Shown here piece after piece: positions 7,579-15,666 of a stretch of 30,470 nt of DNA (position 1 is its first letter; every line of letters begins with the position of its first letter). The position numbers were made by a program, and so were the translations under genes. Origin of the DNA: an uncultured Lachnospiraceae bacterium (GTDB taxonomy: Bacteria > Bacillota > Clostridia > Lachnospirales > Lachnospiraceae). Location of the stretch: positions 1 to 30,470 of the forward strand of contig CAJUCN010000028.1 of assembly GCA_910585005.1 (NCBI GenBank), read 5' to 3'. The notes under the pieces are model-generated. The model made no database searches. It saw nothing but the letters and a program-made list of their open reading frames with translations, and had not been told where the DNA came from.

Positions 7579-8826
7579 TTACTGACATAAATACCTTTTA
7601 AGTATCCGCCTCGTCCACATAGCGATTACCAGCGACATTCCCCCCGCAAACAAAACAACCACATACTCTAACCCCTTAAATAACTCAAACAAAACGCCAT
7701 AGAATGCATTGCCTAATGGCTGCGCGCACATAGCGATCGTGAGAATCACGGCAATCACCTTTCCTATTAGGTTTTGCGGGGTCTCCGCCTGAAAAAAGGA
7801 CATCATCTGTACAGTAAAAATTGTTGAAAATACCATAATGCTAAAACAGCATACCGTTATAACCACATAGTTCACCATTCCAGATGAAAATACGGCCAAC
7901 GCTGCGCCAATGGGAAACACACACATGGCGCCAACAACCACCAGATTGCCTGATTTTTGAACCGAAAGCCTGCGTGCCAAAATGCCTGCACAGATTCCTC
8001 CAGCCAAACCTCCTGCTGCCAACGCCCCTTGTGCAAGACCGTATAGCCGGTTTGCCCGTACCGCTCCCAAGTCCAACACTTCCGTCACCAAATACGGCAA
8101 TGCCACATTGATCATGGAAGACAAGAACAGATTTACCCCGCAAATAGTCAAAAGCGTTTTTCCAATCACAGGCTTATCCTTCCAGATAAAGTAAATGCTT
8201 TCTTTAAAATCAGACTTAATGACATCCCATATGTTTCCGCCCGAAACTTGTCGCGGTGAAGGCATCTTGATAAAGATCTCCATGACTGCCGACAAAACGA
8301 AACATACGATACAAACCCATAACACAGGTCTAAGTCCGTATGCGCTATACAAAATACTTCCAAGAACAGGACCTGCTAATGCCGCCAAAGAGCTAATAGT
8401 ATTGATAATAGAATTGGCCGCCATGAAATGGTCCTGACTTACCAGTACCGGAATGCTTGCCTGTACAGAGGGCTGATATGCCCCTGCAATACCATACAAG
8501 ATCATCAATGTGACTGTCAGCAGGATAATCAGATCTACGCCATTCATTAGCAAAGAAAATACGAAAACCACTGCCGCCGTAAAAAAATCCAACACCACCA
8601 TAATGGTTCTTTTGTTAACCCTGTCTGCCACAATGCCTCCAACTGGCGAAAGCAGGATCGTTGGAATAAACGCACAACCCATGACCATTCCATAAAGCGC
8701 TGACGATCCAGTCCTATTTAATAAATACAATGGCAGCGCAAGCCTTAACGCCGCATTGCCAAACAGGGAGATGATCTGCCCAATAACCACTAAGGTAAAA
8801 TCTTTTGAAAATAATTTCTGACTCAT
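7579..8826 (-). CDS. Major facilitator superfamily exporter
   Basis: The 415-residue membrane protein has about 12 hydrophobic segments and the MFS loop signature GGIVADRVNKRTIMV after the second segment. The overall look is that of the MFS_3/multidrug group (for example GMVMGCAFIPTILLSPVGG near the start). It probably exports a drug or toxic metabolite by proton antiport. The start with GGAGG seven bases upstream is preferred over a longer frame that would begin within or beside the operator. It lies downstream of tetR on the same strand and has its own copy of the TetR operator 20 bases before the ribosome binding site area, so it is expected to be de-repressed by the TetR ligand. Confidence 0.9.
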   Translation of the reverse strand: MSQKLFSKDFTLVVIGQIISLFGNAALRLALPLYLLNRTGSSALYGMVMGCAFIPTILLSPVGGIVADRVNKRTIMVVLDFFTAAVVFVFSLLMNGVDLIILLTVTLMILYGIAGAYQPSVQASIPVLVSQDHFMAANSIINTISSLAALAGPVLGSILYSAYGLRPVLWVCIVCFVLSAVMEIFIKMPSPRQVSGGNIWDVIKSDFKESIYFIWKDKPVIGKTLLTICGVNLFLSSMINVALPYLVTEVLDLGAVRANRLYGLAQGALAAGGLAGGICAGILARRLSVQKSGNLVVVGAMCVFPIGAALAVFSSGMVNYVVITVCCFSIMVFSTIFTVQMMSFFQAETPQNLIGKVIAVILTIAMCAQPLGNAFYGVLFELFKGLEYVVVLFAGGMSLVIAMWTRRILKRYLCQ

Positions 8827-8845
8827 TTTGATTCCTCCATTTTGC

Positions 8846-8870
8846 ATACATACCAACCGTCGGTATGTAT
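8846..8870. promoter_or_regulatory. TetR operator O1 upstream of the MFS gene
   Basis: A 25-bp palindrome has arms ATACATACC and GGTATGTAT and only one unpaired position. It matches the operators at 9577-9601 and 9610-9624 and lies directly upstream of the MFS ribosome binding site. I infer binding by the TetR protein encoded next door. Confidence 0.8.
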
Positions 8871-8909
8871 AAGATTAAAAATATTCTGCCCCTGTTACAG
8901 AGCAGTATT

Positions 8910-9563
8910 TTACTTGTTCTTTTGGTAGATAGACACCAATTCCTTTAGTCGGTTCGTCATTTCATCGTCTACCACGTCTATCCCAAAACCTGCCATCATC
9001 TGGCCAAATACCATAAGTTTCCGGTAAGATTCCTCCTCCGTGCTGTCAAAAATCATAGGATTCAGCCAAGTGTTCGCAACAAGCCCTATCAGCTCTGCCA
9101 GTTCTTCGGGATAATCCGTCCTAATGGATCCGTCCGCAATTCCCTGCCTGATAATAGGCAAAAAGTATTCCGGCACCGATTCTTCCCTGATTGTATGTAG
9201 AAACATATTAAGAAGCTTGGGATTATTGTAAAAATTGGGAGCTACGGTAAATAGATCCTCCTGCAAAGGGCGGTTTAATGATTCCTTAAAAATTGCTTTC
9301 AACTTTTCTTCCCCACTTAAACCTTTTTGATCACGGAGCACAGCAAGCTTTCGATTGGAATCTTCTGACATCCGGCTCGTAAGAGCATCAAAGATATTTT
9401 CCTTGGATTTAAAATGATGATAAATAGCCCCTTTGCTAAGCCCCCCTAACTGATCAATAATATCCTGGATAGAAGTATGTTCATACCCTTTCTCCATAAA
9501 CAGGCGGAATGCTACATCCAATATTAAATTGACCGTTTCCTCCGGGTGTTTATTTCTTGCCAC
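8910..9563 (-). CDS. TetR/AcrR-family repressor
   Basis: The 217-residue regulator has an N-terminal TetR helix-turn-helix: VNLILDVAFRLFMEKGYEHT, then SIQDIIDQLGGLSKGAIYHH and FKSKENIF (residues 11-56). The larger ligand-binding domain follows, with no recognisable ligand clue. A longer frame begins at an ATG inside a palindromic operator, but the only strong ribosome binding site (GGAGG) lies eight bases before a GTG, giving the typical start MARNKHPEET. Three near-identical palindromes lie at its own promoter (two) and at the MFS gene (one), which supports autoregulation and control of the exporter. The divergent hydrolase gene is probably in the same regulon. Confidence 0.92.
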   Translation of the reverse strand: MARNKHPEETVNLILDVAFRLFMEKGYEHTSIQDIIDQLGGLSKGAIYHHFKSKENIFDALTSRMSEDSNRKLAVLRDQKGLSGEEKLKAIFKESLNRPLQEDLFTVAPNFYNNPKLLNMFLHTIREESVPEYFLPIIRQGIADGSIRTDYPEELAELIGLVANTWLNPMIFDSTEEESYRKLMVFGQMMAGFGIDVVDDEMTNRLKELVSIYQKNK

Positions 9564-9576
9564 TATTTCCGCCTCC

Positions 9577-9601
9577 ATATACATACTAGTAGTATGTATA
9601 T
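9577..9601. promoter_or_regulatory. TetR operator O2, perfect 25-bp palindrome
   Basis: A perfect palindrome centred on 9589 has arms of ATATACATACTA. On the minus strand it lies between the tetR -10 element and the GGAGG ribosome binding site, so bound repressor would block tetR transcription. Its centre is 28 bases from that of O3. Confidence 0.8.
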
Positions 9602-9604
9602 TAA

Positions 9605-9632
9605 ATTATCATACCGACGGTATGTATGTCAA
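9605..9632 (-). promoter_or_regulatory. tetR promoter with operator O3 in its spacer
   Basis: On the minus strand a consensus -35 TTGACA (9627-9632) and a -10 GATAAT (9605-9610) are separated by 16 bases. The spacer contains the palindrome CATACC-GAC-GGTATG (9610-9624), the third copy of the operator motif. Repressor binding here would exclude RNA polymerase directly. Confidence 0.75.
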
Positions 9633-9640
9633 GATATTAA

Positions 9641-9669
9641 TTGCATTTTTAATATACAAGAGGTATGAT
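9641..9669 (+). promoter_or_regulatory. Promoter of the metallo-beta-lactamase-fold gene
   Basis: TTGCAT (9641-9646) and TATGAT (9664-9669) are spaced by exactly 17 bases, a good sigma-A promoter. The -35 box begins only 17 bases from the O3 palindrome, so TetR bound there could also affect this divergent promoter. Confidence 0.65.
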
Positions 9670-9707
9670 AGTTCCTAGGAAGAATACATAGAAAGGAGCT
9701 ATACATC

Positions 9708-10559
9708 ATGACAGACAACTTATTTGAAGCTCAAAGTATCACAGACAACGTGCACCGCATCATTGGCCCGGGGCAAGTCTACGCCTATCTCATTATCGGA
9801 AGCGAAAAGGCCCTGTTACTGGACACTATGTGCGGAATCGGCGATTTAAAACATTTTGTGGAAGAATTTACTGACCTTCCCCTCTATGTGGCAAACACCC
9901 ATTCTCATCATGACCATTGCGGCGGAAATTTTCAGTTTGAAAAAGTGTTCATCCACCCTGCTGACAAGGAGCAAATGATCCACCTTCCTTATCAGGCGCG
10001 TATTGATTATGTCCGGGGAGAAGAGGAAAGAAGAGGCATACCATGCCGCTGGAATGAACAGGATGTAATTTGTGGAGACCAGATAGAAACGGTAGACCTG
10101 CATGAAGGCTTTACCTTTGACTTAGGGGATTGCACCATCGAGGTTGTTGAGGCCCCTGGACACACTTATGGTTCCATCTGTTTCCTTGACCGGAAACGCC
10201 GCCTCATGTTTGGCGGAGATGCATGTAACTGCAATACCATCCTTGCACCTTCCAGTGTCTGTGTGCCCACTACCATTGAAGAGTATAAGGAAAGCATGCA
10301 GCATCTTTATACCTATATAGACGAATTTGACCGTTTCCTGATCTGCCACGGCGAATGGGATTTGGACAAACGGTGTATCTCTGAAATGATCGAACTTTGC
10401 GATGAGATCATGGAAGGGAAAGATGATGCTGTCCCTGGAGAATTTCTGGGACATTCTGTGATTATCGCGAAGCAAAGAGATGAAGAGATGAATCGATACG
10501 ACGGAAAAATTGCCAATATTCTCTACGCCAAAGACCATATTTTTAAAAAGAAAAATTAG
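9708..10559 (+). CDS. Metallo-beta-lactamase-fold hydrolase
   Basis: The 283-residue cytoplasmic enzyme has the binuclear metal site of the MBL superfamily: H65-S-H67-H68-D69-H70 (NTHSHHDHCGG), H152 in APGHTYG, D171 in FGGDACNC, and H214 in LICHGEW. These belong to the glyoxalase II/general hydrolase side of the family rather than to a classical secreted beta-lactamase, as there is no signal peptide. The substrate is unknown. AAAGGAG precedes the ATG by nine bases. Transcribed away from tetR and close to its operators, it may degrade the compound that the MFS pump exports; that is inference. Confidence 0.9.
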   Translation: MTDNLFEAQSITDNVHRIIGPGQVYAYLIIGSEKALLLDTMCGIGDLKHFVEEFTDLPLYVANTHSHHDHCGGNFQFEKVFIHPADKEQMIHLPYQARIDYVRGEEERRGIPCRWNEQDVICGDQIETVDLHEGFTFDLGDCTIEVVEAPGHTYGSICFLDRKRRLMFGGDACNCNTILAPSSVCVPTTIEEYKESMQHLYTYIDEFDRFLICHGEWDLDKRCISEMIELCDEIMEGKDDAVPGEFLGHSVIIAKQRDEEMNRYDGKIANILYAKDHIFKKKN

Positions 10560-10572
10560 TTTGCTTAAAACC

Positions 10573-10606
10573 AGACCGCAGGTTCCGCTACCGGAGCTTG
10601 CGGTCT
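10573..10606. terminator. Hairpin between convergent genes, probable bidirectional terminator
   Basis: AGACCGCA and TGCGGTCT form the base of a stem with a second GC-rich helix inside (two weak positions), 13 bases after the hydrolase stop. The following T-tract is poor in both directions (CTTCCTTGT on plus, GGTTTTAAG on minus). The convergent position supports a terminator role. Confidence 0.5.
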
Positions 10607-10613
10607 TCCTTGT

Positions 10614-10769
10614 CTATCGGAAAGCCCTTCCATTACTCCACCAATTCACAAGTTCCCGAAACTTCGGATTCCCTTCCCCAAAACCATAGCTTTCCTGAGC
10701 ATTCCCGAATTCATTTTGCAGGTTTTTCTTAAGCGTCACGAAAATACTAATACTTCCAGGACTATAGGG
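10614..10769 (-). pseudogene. Protein-like frame directly after the MATE stop
   Basis: In the same frame as the MATE gene and immediately after its TAG there are 51 open codons ending at TAG (10614-10616). The last 41 read VTLKKNLQNEFGNAQESYGF then GEGNPKFRELVNWWSNGRAF. This looks like the true end of a protein, but it has no ATG and no ribosome binding site; a GTG at 10739 could begin it. I do not recognise the family. Most likely it is a 3' remnant. A read-through extension of the transporter is less likely, because the residues are soluble and unlike MATE C-termini. Confidence 0.4.
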
Positions 10770-12182
10770 CTATCCTGCTGTATACGGCGTTTTATCTGTA
10801 GGATGCAGAGGATTCCACACACCCCTCACATAGCAAACTAAAAACAGCACAAACAATAGCAGGTTATGGGCAATCATACATGCCCAGGCAAAAATAAGCC
10901 CAAGCCCAAGAACCTGCGTGCAGATAAATGTCCCTACAATGCGGATCAGCCACATACCAATAATATTGTACACAAAGGGCGCTTTTGTCTTTCCCACCCC
11001 CATCATAAGCCCTTCAATAATGATGGAAAATCCATAAAAAGGCTCCGAGACCGCCACCATACGCAAAACCGTTGCCCCCAATGTGATCACTGCATCATGG
11101 GATGAAAACAGCCCCATTAAGGCAGGCGCCACAAGAAACAGGCAGGTTCCGGAACCTATCATCAAGACTGTTTCAAGAGGGATAAACATGGACGCAAGCC
11201 GTTTCATCCGTTTTCCGTCATTGGCTCCATAGGCATTGCCGGCCAGCGTAGCTGCCGCCGTCTGCATCCCAAATCCCGGAATATAAAATAATGATTCAAC
11301 CGTATTGGCAATGGTATGGGCGGCTGTAGACACTTCCCCCAAAGAATTGATCATAGCCGCAAACGCCACATAGCCAAGGGATGTACCAAAGCGCTGCAGC
11401 ATATTGGGAAAAGCCACCTTCATACAAGGTCTTAATATCTCCATATCCGGGGCAAACTTCTGCCCCCGCGGAGAGATCATGGGATGTTTCCAGAGAACCC
11501 ATGCAATACAAATCCCGCCTACCGTAAATGCAATGGCGCTGGCAATGGCTGCTCCAATCACACCAAGTCCCGCTCCCCACATCGTAACATGCAAAGAAGC
11601 TATTTTTATCTGGCGTACCGGGTAAATCAAAAGAAAGTTTAACACTACATTGACCAGGTTCACCAAAAGCCCAATCTTCATCGGCGACTTGGTATCCCCC
11701 GCTGAGCGGAGCACCGTGCCAAAAATAATGCTTGCACTCCTTGGCAGCATGGGCAAATATAAGATCAGGAAATAGGTGGACGCCATGTTCTGTATTGCCG
11801 GATCCACTTGCATCCAAACCGGTATCACGCCGCTTAACGACACGGTCAGCAAAGTAAAGAAAACGCCCAAAAGGCATGTAAGCAAGACCGCCTGTGCTAC
11901 TGCACGTTTAACTGCGGCCTGGTCTTTTGCTCCGTATGCTTTTGCTATGTAAGAGAGAAACCCTACTCCCACTGCCGATATTGTACTGCCAATGAGCCAG
12001 TTGATCGTTCCCGTGGAACCCACTGCCGCAGTTGCTTGTGTCCCAAGCGACCCCACCATTGCCGTGTCAATATACTGGACAGCCGTCTGCATAAGCTGCT
12101 CTAACATCGTCGGCCAGGCAAGGGCAAGGATCGTGAGGAGCATACTGCGGTCAAAGATCCTGTCAGATGTCTTTTTCCTCAT
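10770..12182 (-). CDS. MATE-family efflux transporter
   Basis: The 470-residue, 12-segment membrane protein has MATE hallmarks: LAWPTMLEQLMQTAVQYIDT at the N-terminus, AVGSTGTINWLIGS, and the duplicated second half beginning near FPNMLQRFGTSLGYVAF. MATE proteins export cationic drugs and metabolites using a sodium or proton gradient; the substrate here is unknown. The start ATG follows GAAAGGA. The gene lies 44 bases behind the AlkZ-like glycosylase, which is 27 bases behind the nitroreductase. I read the three as one operon linking reduction, repair and export of a toxic compound. Confidence 0.93.
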   Translation of the reverse strand: MRKKTSDRIFDRSMLLTILALAWPTMLEQLMQTAVQYIDTAMVGSLGTQATAAVGSTGTINWLIGSTISAVGVGFLSYIAKAYGAKDQAAVKRAVAQAVLLTCLLGVFFTLLTVSLSGVIPVWMQVDPAIQNMASTYFLILYLPMLPRSASIIFGTVLRSAGDTKSPMKIGLLVNLVNVVLNFLLIYPVRQIKIASLHVTMWGAGLGVIGAAIASAIAFTVGGICIAWVLWKHPMISPRGQKFAPDMEILRPCMKVAFPNMLQRFGTSLGYVAFAAMINSLGEVSTAAHTIANTVESLFYIPGFGMQTAAATLAGNAYGANDGKRMKRLASMFIPLETVLMIGSGTCLFLVAPALMGLFSSHDAVITLGATVLRMVAVSEPFYGFSIIIEGLMMGVGKTKAPFVYNIIGMWLIRIVGTFICTQVLGLGLIFAWACMIAHNLLLFVLFLVCYVRGVWNPLHPTDKTPYTAG

Positions 12183-12226
12183 TTTTATCCTTTCTCAATT
12201 TATCATATTCCAAAACCAAATTACTC

Positions 12227-13423
12227 CTATTTCACCTGTATTTCCTTACATTCATTAAACTTAGCAAACCGCTTTACGCACCGGTCAATTTCACCAGATA
12301 GCTTTTTCGTCTGCTTTACCCCATCCTCAAACCAAATATTTTTCACGGTGAGCACACCCGTCTTTTTATCCACCACCGCTTCGATCCTCCCTACAAACTG
12401 CTCCCCGTACAAAACAGGCAGTACATAAAACCCGTACTTGCGTTTCACGGCCGGGGTATAGATTTCCCACCGGTAGTCAAAACCAAATAACTCTTTAATC
12501 AAATTTCTGTCCCACAAAAAGCAATCAAGGGGCGCCAGGAATTCACACCGGGATTGATAGATATCCCCCTCAAGGACTTTATTGATAAACGGCAAATCCC
12601 CTGCATTGCAGTACAGGACATTCCTGATCCCTTCCACCTTAATTTCCAGAATCTTCCCTTCTCCAAGCAGCTCCCCAAAGACCCTGCTGCGTTCCTGGCT
12701 CTTCAATCCCCAAATGTTCAGCCATGCATCCGACGGGCGATTCCATAAAAGCCCCACCGCCGAGATCCGGCGCAGTACCCGCCACTTCAAATGCTGAAAT
12801 TCATCTGGCAGCGGATCTGACATCTCCAACAGCCGGGATGGTACATAATCCCTGGCAAGGGCATACACTTTTCGTGCTCCCTGCTTATGGTGGATCACCA
12901 GCTCCCCGGTAGAATACAATTGCTCCAAGACCGCCCTTGCCGCATTGGTTTTTCCACCCCACTGACCGCTCCAATGAATGGCGGAATGCCAGTGGATATC
13001 CCCCTCTATCGGAAGGCCGTCGGAACTAACCTCCCCATTTTCTGCAATATAGCTTTTCGCCGCCTCCTCCAGTTCGGGAAGTTCCTGAAACCGCATGCCT
13101 CCTTCCCTTGCAGCCTTCCGGTACCGTTCAAAATACGGCCAATCCTCTATGGGAAAAATAGAAAGATTCTTATCCGGAAAGTCTACCAGCAAACGATCCT
13201 CATAAAGCAGTTCATATAAAGTCTGCTTCGTAAACCCTTTTACCCTGGACTGCAAAGTAAGCTCCGCATTCTTCCCGCATACGTCAACCGGGTCAAACTG
13301 GATGCACCCTGCCTGGCGCACATATTCAAACGCGCCCTGTTTTCCTACAAAGCGGTATTTCCCTAATAATCCTTGTTTTAAAAGCATAAACTGCCGTGCC
13401 TGCCGGTTCGTCAAATGGATCAT
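12227..13423 (-). CDS. AlkZ/YcaQ-type winged-helix DNA glycosylase
   Basis: The 398-residue protein belongs to the HTH_42 (PF06224) family: LTNRQARQFMLLKQGLLG, YVRQAGCIQFDPVDV, SIFPIEDWPYFERYR, HWSGQWGGKTNAARAVLEQL, FLAPLDCFLWDRNLIKELFG and YGFYVLPVLYGEQFVGRIE. These glycosylases remove bulky alkylated bases or unhook interstrand crosslinks. The catalytic stretch here is Q42-F-D44, the Q-x-D version that I associate with the YcaQ (AlkX) branch rather than the Q-x-Q version. The start is the ATG with GAGGAG five bases upstream, six codons inside the longest frame, which would need a TTG. It sits between the nitroreductase and MATE genes. Confidence 0.88.
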   Translation of the reverse strand: MIHLTNRQARQFMLLKQGLLGKYRFVGKQGAFEYVRQAGCIQFDPVDVCGKNAELTLQSRVKGFTKQTLYELLYEDRLLVDFPDKNLSIFPIEDWPYFERYRKAAREGGMRFQELPELEEAAKSYIAENGEVSSDGLPIEGDIHWHSAIHWSGQWGGKTNAARAVLEQLYSTGELVIHHKQGARKVYALARDYVPSRLLEMSDPLPDEFQHLKWRVLRRISAVGLLWNRPSDAWLNIWGLKSQERSRVFGELLGEGKILEIKVEGIRNVLYCNAGDLPFINKVLEGDIYQSRCEFLAPLDCFLWDRNLIKELFGFDYRWEIYTPAVKRKYGFYVLPVLYGEQFVGRIEAVVDKKTGVLTVKNIWFEDGVKQTKKLSGEIDRCVKRFAKFNECKEIQVK

Positions 13424-13450
13424 ATCTTCTCCTCTAGTCAATTTGCTGGT

Positions 13451-14179
13451 CTATTCTATAAAATCTCTCAAATACACTTCCATAGACTGGTTCATCTCAC
13501 CAGAAAAATCTGACTCATATTTCCTTTTCCAAAAAGCTTCCATCCACTCTTCATAGCTTTGCAAACCTGTCCGCCCTGAAAACATTTCACGAATCTCTTC
13601 TCCCGTTTTGTCCCGGTAGCTGTTTTCACAAACAAGATCTGATAACCGGAACCGTTCCGGCTTCTTCCGCTCTTTTTGCTGTGCGGTAGGATATCCAAAA
13701 ACAACCATACAGGCGGGATAAACATATTTCGGAAGCTGTAAAAGTTCCTTCATCTCTTCCGCATTCTCCATCACATCCCCAATATAGCAAGAACCGATAC
13801 CCAGGCTTTCTGCTGAAACCACTGAATTCTGTGCCGCAATGAGCGCATCTTCCACCGCCAAGAGCAGATCTCCGGCCCCGGGATCCCTTGGTTTTAGTCC
13901 TGCTTCCCTATAAAAAGAAAGCCATTTCCGGCAGTCCGCACAAAATACAAGTACCAGCTTTGCTTTTGCAATAAACGGCTGGTGGTCACAAAGCTGGGCA
14001 AGCTTTTCTTTTTTCTCCTGTTCCGTGATATCCAGGATCGTATACAATAACTGACAGCCTGCGGAAGGCGCCTGCAATGCCGCATTTAAAATACTTTCTT
14101 TCTCCCGTGCAGATATTTCTTCTTCCGTATACACACGGACCGATTTTCTTGCATGAAGCGCCTGTAAAATTTCATTCAT
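13451..14179 (-). CDS. Nitroreductase-family flavoprotein
   Basis: The 242-residue protein has nitroreductase features: ARKSVRVYTEEEIS at the N-terminus (FMN phosphate contact), AALQAPSAGCQ, SLGIGSCYIGDV (dimer/FMN site), and MVVFGYP. A C-terminal extension of about 75 residues of the NfsA/FRP style follows. Such enzymes use NAD(P)H to reduce nitroaromatics, quinones or flavins. The ATG is preceded by AGGAGAAAAGGA. It is the promoter-proximal gene of the probable nitroreductase-glycosylase-MATE operon. The 150 bases upstream hold a possible TAAAAT -10 but no convincing -35. Confidence 0.88.
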   Translation of the reverse strand: MNEILQALHARKSVRVYTEEEISAREKESILNAALQAPSAGCQLLYTILDITEQEKKEKLAQLCDHQPFIAKAKLVLVFCADCRKWLSFYREAGLKPRDPGAGDLLLAVEDALIAAQNSVVSAESLGIGSCYIGDVMENAEEMKELLQLPKYVYPACMVVFGYPTAQQKERKKPERFRLSDLVCENSYRDKTGEEIREMFSGRTGLQSYEEWMEAFWKRKYESDFSGEMNQSMEVYLRDFIE

Positions 14180-14330
14180 TTCCTTTTCTCCTTATCTCCT
14201 TGTCTCTTGCCACCCAAAAGAAAAATTTTCACACCCTGTACCTGATATTTTAACAGATCTCTCTTGATTTATCTATTGCCCAGCGATAAGAAATACCTTT
14301 CAAAGAAATAAACCGCGCAAAATAGAGAAT

Positions 14331-15509
14331 CTAGCGTTCTTCACGCCACCACGCATCATACCCCTCCTCCGGAAAAACCACCTGATTGGAAACATACTGG
14401 AATCCGCCTTCCGGCAACAGCCGAATCTCCACTTTATGGGAGAATGCTTTTGACGTATGATCGTTGGGGTATACCGCATTTACCATGAGTTCTACAATCC
14501 CGCCATCTTTTTCCTTATAGCTTACCACCTCCGGATAAGGGATGTCCGGGTATTCTGCATTCTGGAATCCTCTGGGTTTATATAGATAAACCTGGTCTTC
14601 CGGCAGATAATCTGTTTTTGCCTGGAGTGTTTGGCTGTCTACCATAAAGTAAGGCATGATTACATTCTCAAATTCCTGTTTAGGAATCCGGTAGGCAACA
14701 TCACTTTCCAAATTTTCTCCCATTACATAGGGAACTGCCTGCCCAAACCGCAACGGGTATAAAGCGTCAAACAGATCATAAAAATCAAGACCTCCAAACT
14801 CTGTTTCCTTCCAATTGACCAGAAACAGATTGTTGCGCTCATAGCCCACCGGCAAGATATACTTTCTGTTCCATTCCCTGCATTTTTCTTCTAACGGCTG
14901 GACCCGGAACGCCCTGTGTTCCGCTTCCTCGCTTAAACTTAGTACATAGCTTTCTTTGGAATCATACTTTCCCTCAAATAGAAAATAACCCTCCTTCGTA
15001 TACTGCCATGAATCAGCACAATAGCTGACTGCATCCTGCTCTTTTAAAATACCATTCCTGTCATACTGGTAATACCTCCTTACAACTTCCAGCCTGCCCT
15101 CTTTCGTTGACAGCTCATATTTCCGGAATCCGCCCTTGTAAAGGACTTCTATCATCGTTAATTCCGCTTCCTCCCCGGCCTTTGCCAACCTGCAAAAGTC
15201 TATAACCTGTTCCGCCCCCGCCATATTCATTTGATTTTCACTGTCAACGGCCACATATCCTTCTTTTCCAAGGCTTACTATGATATGCTTCATTGTTTCC
15301 AAACTGATATTCTCACCAACGGCTGATAAAAGACCGGATACCTTTTCATCCGGTTTTTCCTTCACATCCTCCAATCCTTTATACCCGCAAATTTTTCCGG
15401 CTTCTCCGGCCAACCATGCAGTCTGCGGCTGGGCGCTGCATCCATTCATTATGATCGACACAGCAAGAAATAAACATCCTTTTATCTTTAAAGCCATTTT
15501 AACCCTCAT
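14331..15509 (-). CDS. Probable lipoprotein, unknown function
   Basis: The 392-residue protein has a basic N-terminus, a hydrophobic stretch and a lipobox-like IIMNGC with Cys24; methionine at -3 and asparagine at -2 make it an imperfect lipobox. The rest is soluble and extracytoplasmic by inference, rich in Tyr and Glu, with PVGYERNNLFLVNWKE and EVSYKEKD-like strands; no enzyme motif is seen. It resembles DUF6070-type proteins of Lachnospiraceae, a label I give from memory. The ATG start has GGAGG eight bases upstream, while the longest frame would use a GTG inside the ribosome binding region. The next gene on the strand is the histidine kinase, 157 bases upstream, so it may belong to that sensory locus. 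Confidence 0.75.
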   Translation of the reverse strand: MRVKMALKIKGCLFLAVSIIMNGCSAQPQTAWLAGEAGKICGYKGLEDVKEKPDEKVSGLLSAVGENISLETMKHIIVSLGKEGYVAVDSENQMNMAGAEQVIDFCRLAKAGEEAELTMIEVLYKGGFRKYELSTKEGRLEVVRRYYQYDRNGILKEQDAVSYCADSWQYTKEGYFLFEGKYDSKESYVLSLSEEAEHRAFRVQPLEEKCREWNRKYILPVGYERNNLFLVNWKETEFGGLDFYDLFDALYPLRFGQAVPYVMGENLESDVAYRIPKQEFENVIMPYFMVDSQTLQAKTDYLPEDQVYLYKPRGFQNAEYPDIPYPEVVSYKEKDGGIVELMVNAVYPNDHTSKAFSHKVEIRLLPEGGFQYVSNQVVFPEEGYDAWWREER

Positions 15510-15666
15510 CTCTGTTTCCTCCTTCACTCCTTTATCCTATTCTTTATTATATATTACATTCGTAAGATTTTAAAGGAAACCATAAGATATTTTTCATAAA
15601 CATATTGATCAACCAGAACGGTTAATCCGGTGCCCGTTTGCTTACTATGAGAACCCAGCAGGTAAT

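Noticed and set aside
7841..8143. 100-codon minus-strand open frame inside the MFS gene
   Set aside because: It overlaps a clear membrane protein gene in a different frame; the sequence is low-complexity Gly/Arg/Cys and matches nothing.
11296..11877. 193-codon minus-strand open frame
   Set aside because: It lies wholly within the MATE gene in another frame, with no ribosome site and chance-like composition.
14331..15509. Secreted enzyme call for the lipoprotein
   Set aside because: No catalytic motif could be seen; only the lipoprotein nature is supported.
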